Assembly (NCBI GenBank): GCA_964627605.1
Contig: CAZVGZ010000026.1
Location: 1 to 50,019, forward strand
Length of the DNA: 50,019 bases
Reading direction: 5' to 3'
Source: CAZVGZ01 sp964627605
GTDB taxonomy: Bacteria; Latescibacterota; MWCZ01; CAZVGZ01
Shown here: positions 27,590 to 35,435 of the stretch, piece by piece
How positions within the stretch are numbered: position 1 is the stretch's first letter
How the letters are laid out: each line of letters starts with the position of its first letter
Translations under genes and position numbers: made by a program
Notes under the pieces: generated by a model
What the model saw: the letters and a program-made list of their open reading frames with translations, nothing else
Databases searched by the model: none
Told to the model about the DNA's origin: nothing

Positions 27590-28977
27590 TGAGCGTGGCA
27601 ACTCCTGTTCATGAAACCGTCGAGTTGGAGTCGGCGCCACTTCTGCCTGGCGATCCTTCTTTCTCGAAGATAACCGATGATATCGCTGCTCCCCTTGAGA
27701 GGTGTGCGTCCGCTTCATGGTGGGCCGCATTTCTGCTCGCCCTTAGCGCGCTTACGTTGGGTGGAGTACTGATCGCCTACACGATTATGACCGGGATCGG
27801 TGTCTGGGGTCTTGACCGGACTATTGGCTGGGGCTTCGCAATCACCAATTTCGTTTTCTGGGTCGGCATCGGTCACGCTGGAACCCTCATTTCGGCTATT
27901 CTTCTGCTGCTGAGGCAGCGTTGGCGCACCTCAATCGCCCGTGCCGCTGAGGCGATGACCATTTTTGCGGTGATGTGCGCCGGAATTTTTCCGATCATAC
28001 ATATGGGCCGCCCTTGGCTCGCGTTCTGGATGCTGCCATATCCCAACTCACGCGGTTCGCTTTGGCTCAATTTTAGGTCACCGCTTCTTTGGGATGTATT
28101 CGCCATATCGACCTATTTCATCGTCTCGTTCATGTTCTGGTATGTGGGGATGATCCCCGATTTCGCCTCCATACGCGATCGCGCCAAAGGTTTCGCCAAA
28201 CGGATATACTCAGTTTTGAGCCTTGGTTGGGACGGGTCGGTCAAAACGTGGCAGCGCTACGACAAAGCAAGTCTGCTGTTGGCAGGATTGGCGACGCCTC
28301 TGGTGGTATCGGTACACACAGTCGTCTCATTCGATTTCGCCACTGCGGTCATCCCAGGGTGGCATACAACGATTTTTCCACCATATTTTGTCGCCGGTGC
28401 TGTTTTCAGCGGCTTTGCGATGGTGCTAACCCTGCTGATTATTACACGCAAGGTGCTTGGTCTTGAGCAGTACATCACCAACAAGCATCTAGAAAACATG
28501 TCCAAAGTGCTCGTGACCACGGGAATGATGGTCGGGCTGGCCTACATGACAGAGCTGTTCATGGCGTGGTACAGCGGTAATGTATACGAGCGTTTTACGT
28601 TCTACAACCGCGCTTTCGGCCCCTACGCCTGGGCCTACTGGACGATGATGTTCTGCAACGTATTAGTGCCACAACTGTTCTGGTTCAAACGCGCCAGAAA
28701 GTCGGTGCTAACGCTGTTTATCGCATCGATATTTGTGAATATCGGGATGTGGTTTGAGCGGTTCAATATCGTCGTCACGTCCCTCCACCGGGACTATCTG
28801 CCGTCATCTTGGAGCTACTACTCGCCGAGTTTGGTCGAGATCGGGATTCTGGTGGGCAGTTTCGGGCTCTTCTTCACATGTTTCCTAGCGTTCGTGCGTA
28901 TCGCACCGGTTATCGCGATTCATGAGGTCAAACACACCATAGCAGTGCAGCGCGAGGAGGCCCATCACGATGATTAG
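27589..28977 (+). CDS. actC: ACIII subunit ActC (NrfD-like quinol-oxidising membrane protein)
   Basis: Integral membrane protein of the NrfD/PsrC family (462 aa, about 10 helices), the predicted quinol-binding subunit of ACIII. Family blocks visible are WGFAITNFVFWVGIGHAGTL in helices 2-3, FPIIHMGRPW, and VSVHTVVSFDFA followed by PGWHTTIFPPYFVAGA. The His and Asp residues in these blocks are the ones thought to shape the quinol site. The start overlaps the actB stop by one base (TAATG). It overlaps actD by 8 nt. Confidence 0.93.
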   Translation: MSVATPVHETVELESAPLLPGDPSFSKITDDIAAPLERCASASWWAAFLLALSALTLGGVLIAYTIMTGIGVWGLDRTIGWGFAITNFVFWVGIGHAGTLISAILLLLRQRWRTSIARAAEAMTIFAVMCAGIFPIIHMGRPWLAFWMLPYPNSRGSLWLNFRSPLLWDVFAISTYFIVSFMFWYVGMIPDFASIRDRAKGFAKRIYSVLSLGWDGSVKTWQRYDKASLLLAGLATPLVVSVHTVVSFDFATAVIPGWHTTIFPPYFVAGAVFSGFAMVLTLLIITRKVLGLEQYITNKHLENMSKVLVTTGMMVGLAYMTELFMAWYSGNVYERFTFYNRAFGPYAWAYWTMMFCNVLVPQLFWFKRARKSVLTLFIASIFVNIGMWFERFNIVVTSLHRDYLPSSWSYYSPSLVEIGILVGSFGLFFTCFLAFVRIAPVIAIHEVKHTIAVQREEAHHDD

Positions 28978-29542
28978 GTCCCTCTTTAATACACAGCCAT
29001 CCAGCGAGCGCTCACGGACGCATGCCGTCGTTTTCGACGATCCAGAGACCACTGTTCACGCCGTGGAAGCCTTTATGGACGACGGTTTCGTCATCGAAAA
29101 CGTCCATAGTCCGTTTCCTGTTCCTGGAATTGACGACGCTTTGGGCCTAAAGGAGACGCGCCTGCCAATCGCGACCTTTCTCGGCGGCGCGGCAGGTCTG
29201 ATCTTAGCGGCGTTTCTTCAGGTATGGACTCACACCGTTGACTGGCCGCTTGATATCGGCGGGAAATCAAACCTTGCGTGGCCAGCGCTGGTTCCAGTCG
29301 GATTCGAGTTGACGATCCTGCTGGCGGCTATCGCCACTGTCGCAACGCTGCTGCTAAAGGCTGGGCTTCTGCCAACGCTCAAAGCCGAGACGCCTTCAGA
29401 TCAACCGATACCAGCGGTGAGTGATGACAAGTTTGTGGTCTTGGTGTGCGAGCGCGATGGGCGCTTTTCCACCGCACGTTTTCTAGAACTGACTCAAGAG
29501 CTTTCTGCGATTGAAGTCATTGATAGCTGGAGGGTTGTGTGA
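28970..29542 (+). CDS. actD: ACIII subunit ActD (DUF3341)
   Basis: A 190-residue membrane protein with a cytoplasmic N-terminal domain (VVFDDPETTVHAVEAFMDDG...) and two membrane helices, FLGGAAGLILAAFLQVWT and FELTILLAAIATVATLLL. The pattern PFPVPGIDDALGLKETRLP before the first helix is characteristic of DUF3341, the ActD subunit. It binds no cofactor and is thought to stabilise the complex. It overlaps both neighbours (8 and 4 nt). Confidence 0.9.
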   Translation: MIRSLFNTQPSSERSRTHAVVFDDPETTVHAVEAFMDDGFVIENVHSPFPVPGIDDALGLKETRLPIATFLGGAAGLILAAFLQVWTHTVDWPLDIGGKSNLAWPALVPVGFELTILLAAIATVATLLLKAGLLPTLKAETPSDQPIPAVSDDKFVVLVCERDGRFSTARFLELTQELSAIEVIDSWRVV

Positions 29543-30099
29543 CCAGCGCCAGACCACTCCTTACTGTAGTTATCGGCGTGGTTCTTTTTGCTGCTTGCAG
29601 CGAGAGGAGCAGTCAGCCGGGGTTTATCATCTTGCCAGGGATGGTCGAGTCCGTTCCCTACGACCCTTACGACGCAAGTCCGGTCACTGGAACCACCCTC
29701 CAAAAACCGCCTGTAGGTACCGTTCCTTTCGGCTTTATACCTTTTGAGTACGGTGCCGATTCAGCCGAAGCGATCAGGGCGGGCTTGGAGCTTGTCAGCC
29801 CGCTCAAGAACACCGACGCAGACCGACTCGAAGGCAAATCTGTTTACGAGACGTTCTGCCAGATATGTCACGGCGTGACTGGCGTTGGCGACGGCCCGAT
29901 CATCGGGCGTTTTCCCAACCCGCCGAGCCTGTTAGCAGAGCGGGCCAGCAGTATGCCTGACGGCCAGATGTACCACATTCTCACCGTTGGCCAGGGTTTG
30001 ATGCCGCCTTACGCTGTGCAGGTGACGCCGACTGAACGGTGGCAAGCGGTTCTGCATGTCCGCCTTTTACAGCAGGCCAATCAAGAGCAGGCCAGGTAG
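29539..30099 (+). CDS. actE: ACIII subunit ActE (mono-heme cytochrome c lipoprotein)
   Basis: Periplasmic cytochrome c with one heme motif (CQICHG, near residue 112) and a candidate Met ligand in GLMPPY. The N-terminus (LLTVVIGVVLFAAC) is a lipoprotein signal with Cys near residue 20. MVESVPYDPYDASP is typical of ActE proteins. Start is GTG 29539, inside the end of actD. ActE passes electrons from ActA/ActB to an external acceptor; which acceptor is used here (NarC or another cytochrome) is not shown. Confidence 0.9.
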   Translation: MTSARPLLTVVIGVVLFAACSERSSQPGFIILPGMVESVPYDPYDASPVTGTTLQKPPVGTVPFGFIPFEYGADSAEAIRAGLELVSPLKNTDADRLEGKSVYETFCQICHGVTGVGDGPIIGRFPNPPSLLAERASSMPDGQMYHILTVGQGLMPPYAVQVTPTERWQAVLHVRLLQQANQEQAR

Positions 30100-30131
30100 G
30101 CCGTTGATACCACAGCCGCCGAGGACACGCA

Positions 30132-31256
30132 ATGAGCACTCCAGCAGAACACACATCCTCCCCTACCGCCGATAGATCTGTAACGGCACCAGCGATTCTT
30201 GTTGCTGTTGGCCTGATCGTAGCGGTCATAGGTGCCCTGTTCGACCCGGTGGACGGTTGGGCCGGTCTGCTCACCGCATCAATGTTTGGAATCTCAATCG
30301 CTGTGGGGACGCTGTTCTTCATAGCGATACACGCTGTCGGGGGAGCACGCTGGTGGCACGGTGTCGTAGCGACCTCATTCAAAATCGCTCGGACGTTGCC
30401 TGTTCCAGCTATCCTCTTGGTCCTCACACTCGTGCTAGGGCTAAGAGTGCTCTATCCGTGGGCCGTGCCAGGAGCAACCGAGACCAACCATCTTCTCCAC
30501 GAAAAAGCCATCTGGCTCAATGCACCGTTCTTTTTGGCGCGGATGGTGGTTGTGTTGGCGATCTGGTTCGCCGTTACCAAGCTGCTCGCTGATTCGGTCA
30601 CGCCTGACAACCAACATCCCCACGCCAAGGCCTCTGCCAGTCCTGGTCGCGCTGGGGCGGCCTCGCTGCTGCTGTTGGCAGTGAGCGTCAGTGTCGGGTT
30701 TTGGGACTGGGTGATGTCTTTGGAGCCTGAGTGGTTTAGCACCATATTCAGCGTCTACGGGTTTTCTGGAGCGCTCCACGGCGGCATCGCCGCTGTAACG
30801 GTGATGGCCCTTCTCAAGACACGACCAGGAGGGGCGTGCCCTGTTGACCCTCATGCTCGCCACACCCTGGGGATACTGCTTTTCGCATTTACAATGTTCT
30901 GGGCGTATATCTGGTTCTGCCAGTACATGCTCATCTGGTATGCAAATCTACCTGAAGAGACTTCGCATTTTGCAACGCGATTTACAGGCGGCTGGCAGAT
31001 GCTGTTCTGGTTAAACCCCATCGTCAATTTTGTCGTGCCGTTCGTTGCACTGCTATCAGTACCAGCCAAGAAGAACCCCTGGCTCCTACAACGCGTGGCT
31101 CTGATTATCCTGGTTGGCCGTTGGCTCGATGTCTATCTGATGGTAACACCAGCAAGTGGCGCTGGCAGGAGCGTGCCCATCTACGCAGTCGCAGCGACAC
31201 TGGTCGTGGTCGTGTCCATGCTGTTTCTCTACAATCGCCAGTCTGAGACCAAGTAG
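30132..31256 (+). CDS. actF: ACIII subunit ActF (membrane protein)
   Basis: A 374-residue polytopic membrane protein, the second large membrane subunit of ACIII. Conserved segments include AIHAVGGARWWHGV, WDWVMSLEPEWFSTIFSVYGF and FWAYIWFCQYMLIWYANLPEET, the last being a hallmark of ActF. It follows actE after 32 nt, the largest gap inside the 13-gene cluster. No cytochrome oxidase subunit gene follows, unlike many act clusters. Confidence 0.92.
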   Translation: MSTPAEHTSSPTADRSVTAPAILVAVGLIVAVIGALFDPVDGWAGLLTASMFGISIAVGTLFFIAIHAVGGARWWHGVVATSFKIARTLPVPAILLVLTLVLGLRVLYPWAVPGATETNHLLHEKAIWLNAPFFLARMVVVLAIWFAVTKLLADSVTPDNQHPHAKASASPGRAGAASLLLLAVSVSVGFWDWVMSLEPEWFSTIFSVYGFSGALHGGIAAVTVMALLKTRPGGACPVDPHARHTLGILLFAFTMFWAYIWFCQYMLIWYANLPEETSHFATRFTGGWQMLFWLNPIVNFVVPFVALLSVPAKKNPWLLQRVALIILVGRWLDVYLMVTPASGAGRSVPIYAVAATLVVVVSMLFLYNRQSETK

Positions 31257-31386
31257 TACGCATCAATATCAGCGCCACTTTTCGCGCCTGAGACGTATCT
31301 ATACAGTCCCACCTATCCGATCAATCGTGGTCCCATAACCCGAAGGAAGGGTACGTAATTTCGAACGTCGGAAACTAACCAAGCTA

Positions 31387-32421
31387 GTGGCTGGTTGCAT
31401 CTTCAGCCTGCTTATCGCACTTCCCAACTCAGCTGATGCCGCCACCGAGTTCAAACCCTATGGTTTCGTACTCGCCAACATCGCCTACAACTCAGGCCGT
31501 GTTAACATCAACGACATCCCAACGATGGCGATCAACGACGCCAGTCTTGAAAAGAGCCTCTGGATGTCGGCGAGGCAGAGCCGTATCGGCGTAAAGATCA
31601 CTCCAGACACCGACGTGCCGGTCAAAGCCGTTATCGAAGTGGACGTGTTCAAAGGAGTTCGCCGGAGAACGGCCTTCGCGCAGATCAAGATCTCCGAAAA
31701 AACGAATCTGATTGTTGGCCAACACTGGATGATTTTTTCGCCGGTCCTGCCGACCTCGCTCGCCCATCAAGGCGTCGTGACACTCACCGCAAGCGGCAAC
31801 CTTTGGACCCGCGTTCCGCAAGTTCGAATAGAGTCGAACAGTGGCGCTCTCTCGCTTCAGGCAGCGATTCAGCAACCGATCTCCGGCTCTTCGCAGCAAG
31901 GGGTTCCCGACATCACCGGTCGAGCGGCCTACACGCTGCCGATGGGCACATGCGGTGTCTCAGCCTATGTCGGAATGCAGAGCTACAATGGTGGCAACGA
32001 CGACGTTACCTCATTTGCTGTTAGCGCCGACTGGTCCATCGCCGCAGGTCCGCCAAGCATAAAAGGCGAGGCTGGCATGGGCGAAAGCGTCAGCGGCTTC
32101 GGATCGTCCTCCGGTACTAGGCTCAACAGCTCTGGTGTCACAGAAGGCGTTCCGGTCGTATTGAGTTGGGTGCAGTTGGGTTACAAACTTTCGCCAAAAC
32201 TGGCTGTACACGCCGGACTCGGTATGGAGATACCAGATCGCCTGAACATCGAAATCGCTGGCCTTGTTGATGAGAACCGGACGATATACGCAAACGCGAT
32301 CTGGAAGCCCTGGGGCCCGTTTCGTTTCGCGCTTCAGGTCGATCAGATTGAGACGATCTACCTGCCATCAACCGCCGAATCGGCTCTGGTCCTGAATATA
32401 GCGACACAGGTGGTGTTCTAA
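31387..32421 (+). CDS. Porin-like outer-membrane protein
   Basis: A 344-residue exported protein with a hydrophobic signal (VAGCIFSLLIALPNSADA) and strands through to a C-terminal VVF, a standard outer-membrane end. It begins EFKPYGFVLANIAYNSG and contains RQSRIGVKI, a pattern seen in DcaP-like and related trimeric porins. The start is problematic. GTG 31387 is the only start codon in frame, but a basic stretch that would suit a signal peptide (VRNFERRKLTK) lies in frame just upstream without a start, and GGAAGG (31345) sits before that. It is the last gene before the terminator and may supply nitrate or another anion to the periplasm; that is inference. Confidence 0.65.
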   Translation: MAGCIFSLLIALPNSADAATEFKPYGFVLANIAYNSGRVNINDIPTMAINDASLEKSLWMSARQSRIGVKITPDTDVPVKAVIEVDVFKGVRRRTAFAQIKISEKTNLIVGQHWMIFSPVLPTSLAHQGVVTLTASGNLWTRVPQVRIESNSGALSLQAAIQQPISGSSQQGVPDITGRAAYTLPMGTCGVSAYVGMQSYNGGNDDVTSFAVSADWSIAAGPPSIKGEAGMGESVSGFGSSSGTRLNSSGVTEGVPVVLSWVQLGYKLSPKLAVHAGLGMEIPDRLNIEIAGLVDENRTIYANAIWKPWGPFRFALQVDQIETIYLPSTAESALVLNIATQVVF

Positions 32422-32454
32422 GTCTACAAGAAAGACCGAATAGTTTTTCTACAA

Positions 32455-32490
32455 GCCTCGTTCGTACCAGCTGTACGAACGGGGCTTTTT
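32455..32490 (+). terminator. Rho-independent terminator after the nar-act-porin cluster
   Basis: A stem of about 13 bp (GCCTCGTTCGTAC pairing with GTACGAACGGGGC, with a T-G pair) around a 5-nt loop (CAGCT), followed directly by five T. It lies 34 nt after the porin stop and marks the likely 3' end of the respiratory transcription unit. Confidence 0.88.
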
Positions 32491-32631
32491 GTCTACCACC
32501 CTCAATTTGAAGTCTATCAACAAGGCCTATACGCCAGTGCGCTCGCTGCACCACTGTCCCGTTGTTGTGGTTGGGCGTATGCTTTTAGTCCAGCCACCTA
32601 ATTCCAACAGACTAGTCGGAGCTTTCACAAC

Positions 32632-32868
32632 ATGGGCGTCCCTGTAATCGGATCTATCTGCCTCGGTCCTGGACGAGAGAAAACATCAAAGATGCACAAA
32701 CTCATCCACGACCTCAAAATGCCAGCATGCGAAACCATCCTCTATCGCGATGACGTATCCGATGAGCGCGCCGATGAGATAACAGAGTTCCTCAATGAGG
32801 CCCATTCGCTTGGCATCTCGGTAATGCCAGAGCGCGATAGACACAACAAAAGAAGGGCTCACCGATGA
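32632..32868 (+). CDS. Small hypothetical protein coupled to the isomerase gene
   Basis: A 78-residue frame from ATG 32632 (GGAG 11 nt upstream). It ends in TGA overlapping the ATG of the next gene by 4 nt, which supports real translation. It looks soluble: VIGSICLGPGREKTSK, then helical DDVSDERADEITEFLNEAHSLG. No family recognised. It could be the remnant of a longer gene whose downstream half was lost. Confidence 0.45.
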   Translation: MGVPVIGSICLGPGREKTSKMHKLIHDLKMPACETILYRDDVSDERADEITEFLNEAHSLGISVMPERDRHNKRRAHR

Positions 32869-33737
32869 AAATCGCAATGCACCAGATCACCAGCGGCTCA
32901 AACAGGGATTTGAGAGAGACATACGAATCCTACGCAAACGCAGGATGGTCCCACTTTGAGGTCAATCTTTGGGAGACAGAAGGGTTCGTAGAAAAAAACG
33001 GCGCAAAGGCTTTGGCCGATCTGGTGAGTGACAACGGCCTGTCCTGTGTCGGTGCCACCGGTCTTTCGATCAGCGCGTTCTCCGGCGAGGACGCTATAGC
33101 AAGCTCAGAAGCCCAGATCAGGCAGATGGCAGCCGTGATGGACGCCCTTGACTGCCGCGTAATCGTAGTCGGAGGCGATACCCCTGGCTCTGACAACCCA
33201 CGAGTAGCGAAATCCACGGAAACCGAGCTCGCAGGGCGCGACGAAGCCTACAAGAGCAACATGAGACAGTTTGCCGATGTTGTCAGAAGGATAGCGGCGG
33301 CGGCTGGCGAGTATGGCGTAAGCCTGGCGATGGAGGTCAACTGGTGCGGAATGTGCCGGTCAATACGCACAATGGCCACCATGGTGGAGATGGTGGACAG
33401 AGACAACGTCGGCGCTGTGTGGGACCCGGCACACTTTTTCAGCACATCATCCAGGCTGTCTGACCTAAAACAGCTCCAGAGCAAAATCATACACGCTCAC
33501 CTAAACGATTTTCGCGACTGCATCAACGAGGTGATGGACATAAATGGCGACCGCGTGATCCCAGGCCAGGGTGTCCTCCCGCTAAGGGACTGGACCGACG
33601 CTGTCAGCGACGCTGGCTACAAGGGCTATCACTGCGTAGAGCTTTTCAGCGAGGACGTCTGGACGCTGTCACTCGATGAGATAGCCACCAGTGTCAAAGC
33701 CGGATGTTTGGAGGTCTGGCCAGAAGCGACGTTCTAA
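32865..33737 (+). CDS. Sugar phosphate isomerase/epimerase (xylose-isomerase-like TIM barrel)
   Basis: A 290-residue TIM-barrel enzyme of the AP-endonuclease-2/xylose-isomerase-like family, which interconverts sugars or related polyols using a divalent metal. Visible elements are VIVVGGDTPGSDN (strand and loop), SLAMEVNWCGMC with a Glu likely to bind metal, GAVWDPAHFFST with Asp and His, IIHAHLNDF with His and Asp, and GYHCVELFSEDVW with the last metal Glu. These cover the usual Glu-Asp-His-Glu ligand set. It has no signal peptide. The substrate is unknown. Confidence 0.85.
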   Translation: MKIAMHQITSGSNRDLRETYESYANAGWSHFEVNLWETEGFVEKNGAKALADLVSDNGLSCVGATGLSISAFSGEDAIASSEAQIRQMAAVMDALDCRVIVVGGDTPGSDNPRVAKSTETELAGRDEAYKSNMRQFADVVRRIAAAAGEYGVSLAMEVNWCGMCRSIRTMATMVEMVDRDNVGAVWDPAHFFSTSSRLSDLKQLQSKIIHAHLNDFRDCINEVMDINGDRVIPGQGVLPLRDWTDAVSDAGYKGYHCVELFSEDVWTLSLDEIATSVKAGCLEVWPEATF

Positions 33738-34136
33738 CACTGGGTAATCTGATGTGCAGCGGCAAACATAGACAGGACTGTGTGGGCACCTATCGCGTCA
33801 CCAAAAACGAAGAGCATGACAGGCGGCATATCTGTTATCTCGTGCTCCGTGTGTCGCGACCTCAAGCCTGCGGCAGCCACTTGCCTCTACTTGGGTGGTG
33901 GCCTATACTCTACCGGTCTGACAGATATTCTGGCGAGCCACCTTGATTGGCAAGAGAAAATGCGAAACCGTCGAACTCGAACGTACACACACACTGACGT
34001 GGCCACTACGACAAGGCCGCGCAGCGAGCGTTTGGGGTAGCGGCTCTAACAACACTGGGACCCTAAACGCGGCTGCGAGGTGGCAAACTCCTCGCAGCCG
34101 CGACGTGTTTAGGCGTTGACATAAGGATCAGAAGAC
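33738..34136. other. Intergenic region before hom, with a doubtful small ORF
   Basis: About 400 nt. A frame from ATG 33816 to 34040 gives 74 residues (MTGGISVISCSVCRDLKPAAATC at its start, with a CxxC pair and a further Cys). Its tail (RTRTYTHTDVATTTRPRSERLG) looks random and there is no clear ribosome-binding site. I do not call it as a gene. The 3' part holds the strong hairpin described next. Confidence 0.3.
34063..34112 (+). promoter_or_regulatory. Long hairpin in the leader of hom-thrC-lysC
   Basis: CTAAAC + GCGGCTGCGAGG (34063-34080) pairs with CCTCGCAGCCGC (34090-34101) and GTTTAG (34107-34112). The result is an 18-bp stem with a 9-nt loop and a single 5-nt bulge (GACGT) on the 3' side. 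It ends 24 nt before the hom ATG. There is no T-tract, so it is not a standard terminator; a leader control element or the 3' end of an upstream transcript are the options. Confidence 0.6.
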
Positions 34137-35429
34137 ATGGCCCATCCTGTAAAAGTCGGGCAGATTGGTCTAGGCACCATCGGCACCGGCGTCGCCGACC
34201 TGTTTCTTTACAAAATGGCACGGATTGCTGAGCGATCAGCAGCCCAAGTCGAGCTCGCAAAGATCGTCACTCTACCGCCGCTTCCTGACGACTTGGTGGT
34301 TCCCGATGGCATGATTTCTGAAGACATAAACGATATTCTGGATGATCCCAAAATCAAGATTGTCATCGAACTTATCGGCGGGTTGGAACCAGCAAGGACG
34401 TTTGTGTTGGGTGCGATCTCAAAAGGCAAATCGGTGGTCACCGCTAACAAAGCTCTATTAGCAGCACATGGTGAAGAGATTTTTGAGGCTGCCGACAAAA
34501 TGGGCGTCGGAGTCAGTTTTGAGGCGAGCGTCGGCGGCTCGATCCCGATTATCCGCGCGCTCCAAAAAAGTCTGATAGCCGACGAGATTCAGTCGCTGTT
34601 TGGCATTCTCAACGGCACTACCAACTACATTCTGACCCGCATGACCGAAGAGCAACTGCCCTACGATCAGGTGCTCCAAGAAGCACAGTCTGCCGGGTTC
34701 GCCGAAGCCAACCCCACAGCCGATGTCGAGGGGCACGACGCCAGAGACAAGCTCGTTATACTGCTTCGTCTGGCGTTTGGATCGGTATTTAGCTCGGACC
34801 AGCTACTCTGCGAAGGTATCTCTCAGATCGCACCGATAGACGTTCAGTACGCCCAGGAACTCGGCTATACCATAAAACTTCTGGCGATAGCGAAACGTCG
34901 CTCTGACGGGATCGAAGCCAGAGTGCATCCAGCGTTGGTCCCAAGCCAGTCGCTCATCGCCAATGTCAGGCTCGAATACAACGCCGTGGAACTGGTGGGC
35001 GATGGTGTAGACACACAGCTTTTCTACGGCAAGGGCGCAGGGCGCAAACCTACCGCCAGCGTCATTGTAGCCGATGTGATGGCTCTGGCCGAGAGAGCCA
35101 TTTCTGGAACTCTGCCTAGCATTTCACAGTGGTTGGGCAGAGACGGATCGATTCCGCTTGTCTCGAAGGACGAACTACTCCTCAAATGCTATCTGCGGCT
35201 CGAAGTGGTCGATCAAGTTGGAGTGTTGGAGGAGATCGCCAGGGTGTTGGCCAGCGAGCAGATCAGCATTGAAACCGTTCAGCAGAAGAGCAAAGGCGGA
35301 CCGACTGTGCCTTTGGTGATCCTGACCCATGAAGCTGGGGAAGCCGCGCTTAGCCGTGCCATAGGCCAGCTAAATTCGCTGGATACGGTCAGATCCCCGG
35401 TTCAGATGATCCGTCTGGAGAATATATAG
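34137..35429 (+). CDS. hom: Homoserine dehydrogenase with ACT domain
   Basis: Reduces aspartate semialdehyde to homoserine on the path to threonine and methionine. The NAD(P)-binding motif GLGTIGTGVADL is at the N-terminus. Catalytic-domain blocks are VTANKALLAAHG, EASVGGSIPIIR, LNGTTNYILTRM and ADVEGHDARDKL. A C-terminal ACT domain (about residues 355-430) suggests feedback control by threonine. The 430 aa length is normal. A gap of 6 nt separates it from thrC. Confidence 0.95.
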   Translation: MAHPVKVGQIGLGTIGTGVADLFLYKMARIAERSAAQVELAKIVTLPPLPDDLVVPDGMISEDINDILDDPKIKIVIELIGGLEPARTFVLGAISKGKSVVTANKALLAAHGEEIFEAADKMGVGVSFEASVGGSIPIIRALQKSLIADEIQSLFGILNGTTNYILTRMTEEQLPYDQVLQEAQSAGFAEANPTADVEGHDARDKLVILLRLAFGSVFSSDQLLCEGISQIAPIDVQYAQELGYTIKLLAIAKRRSDGIEARVHPALVPSQSLIANVRLEYNAVELVGDGVDTQLFYGKGAGRKPTASVIVADVMALAERAISGTLPSISQWLGRDGSIPLVSKDELLLKCYLRLEVVDQVGVLEEIARVLASEQISIETVQQKSKGGPTVPLVILTHEAGEAALSRAIGQLNSLDTVRSPVQMIRLENI

Positions 35430-35435
35430 CCACCT

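Noticed and set aside
33816..34040. 74-codon ORF with CxxC before hom
   Set aside because: The first half looks protein-like, but there is no ribosome-binding site and the second half is low-complexity Arg/Thr text. Not called as a gene.
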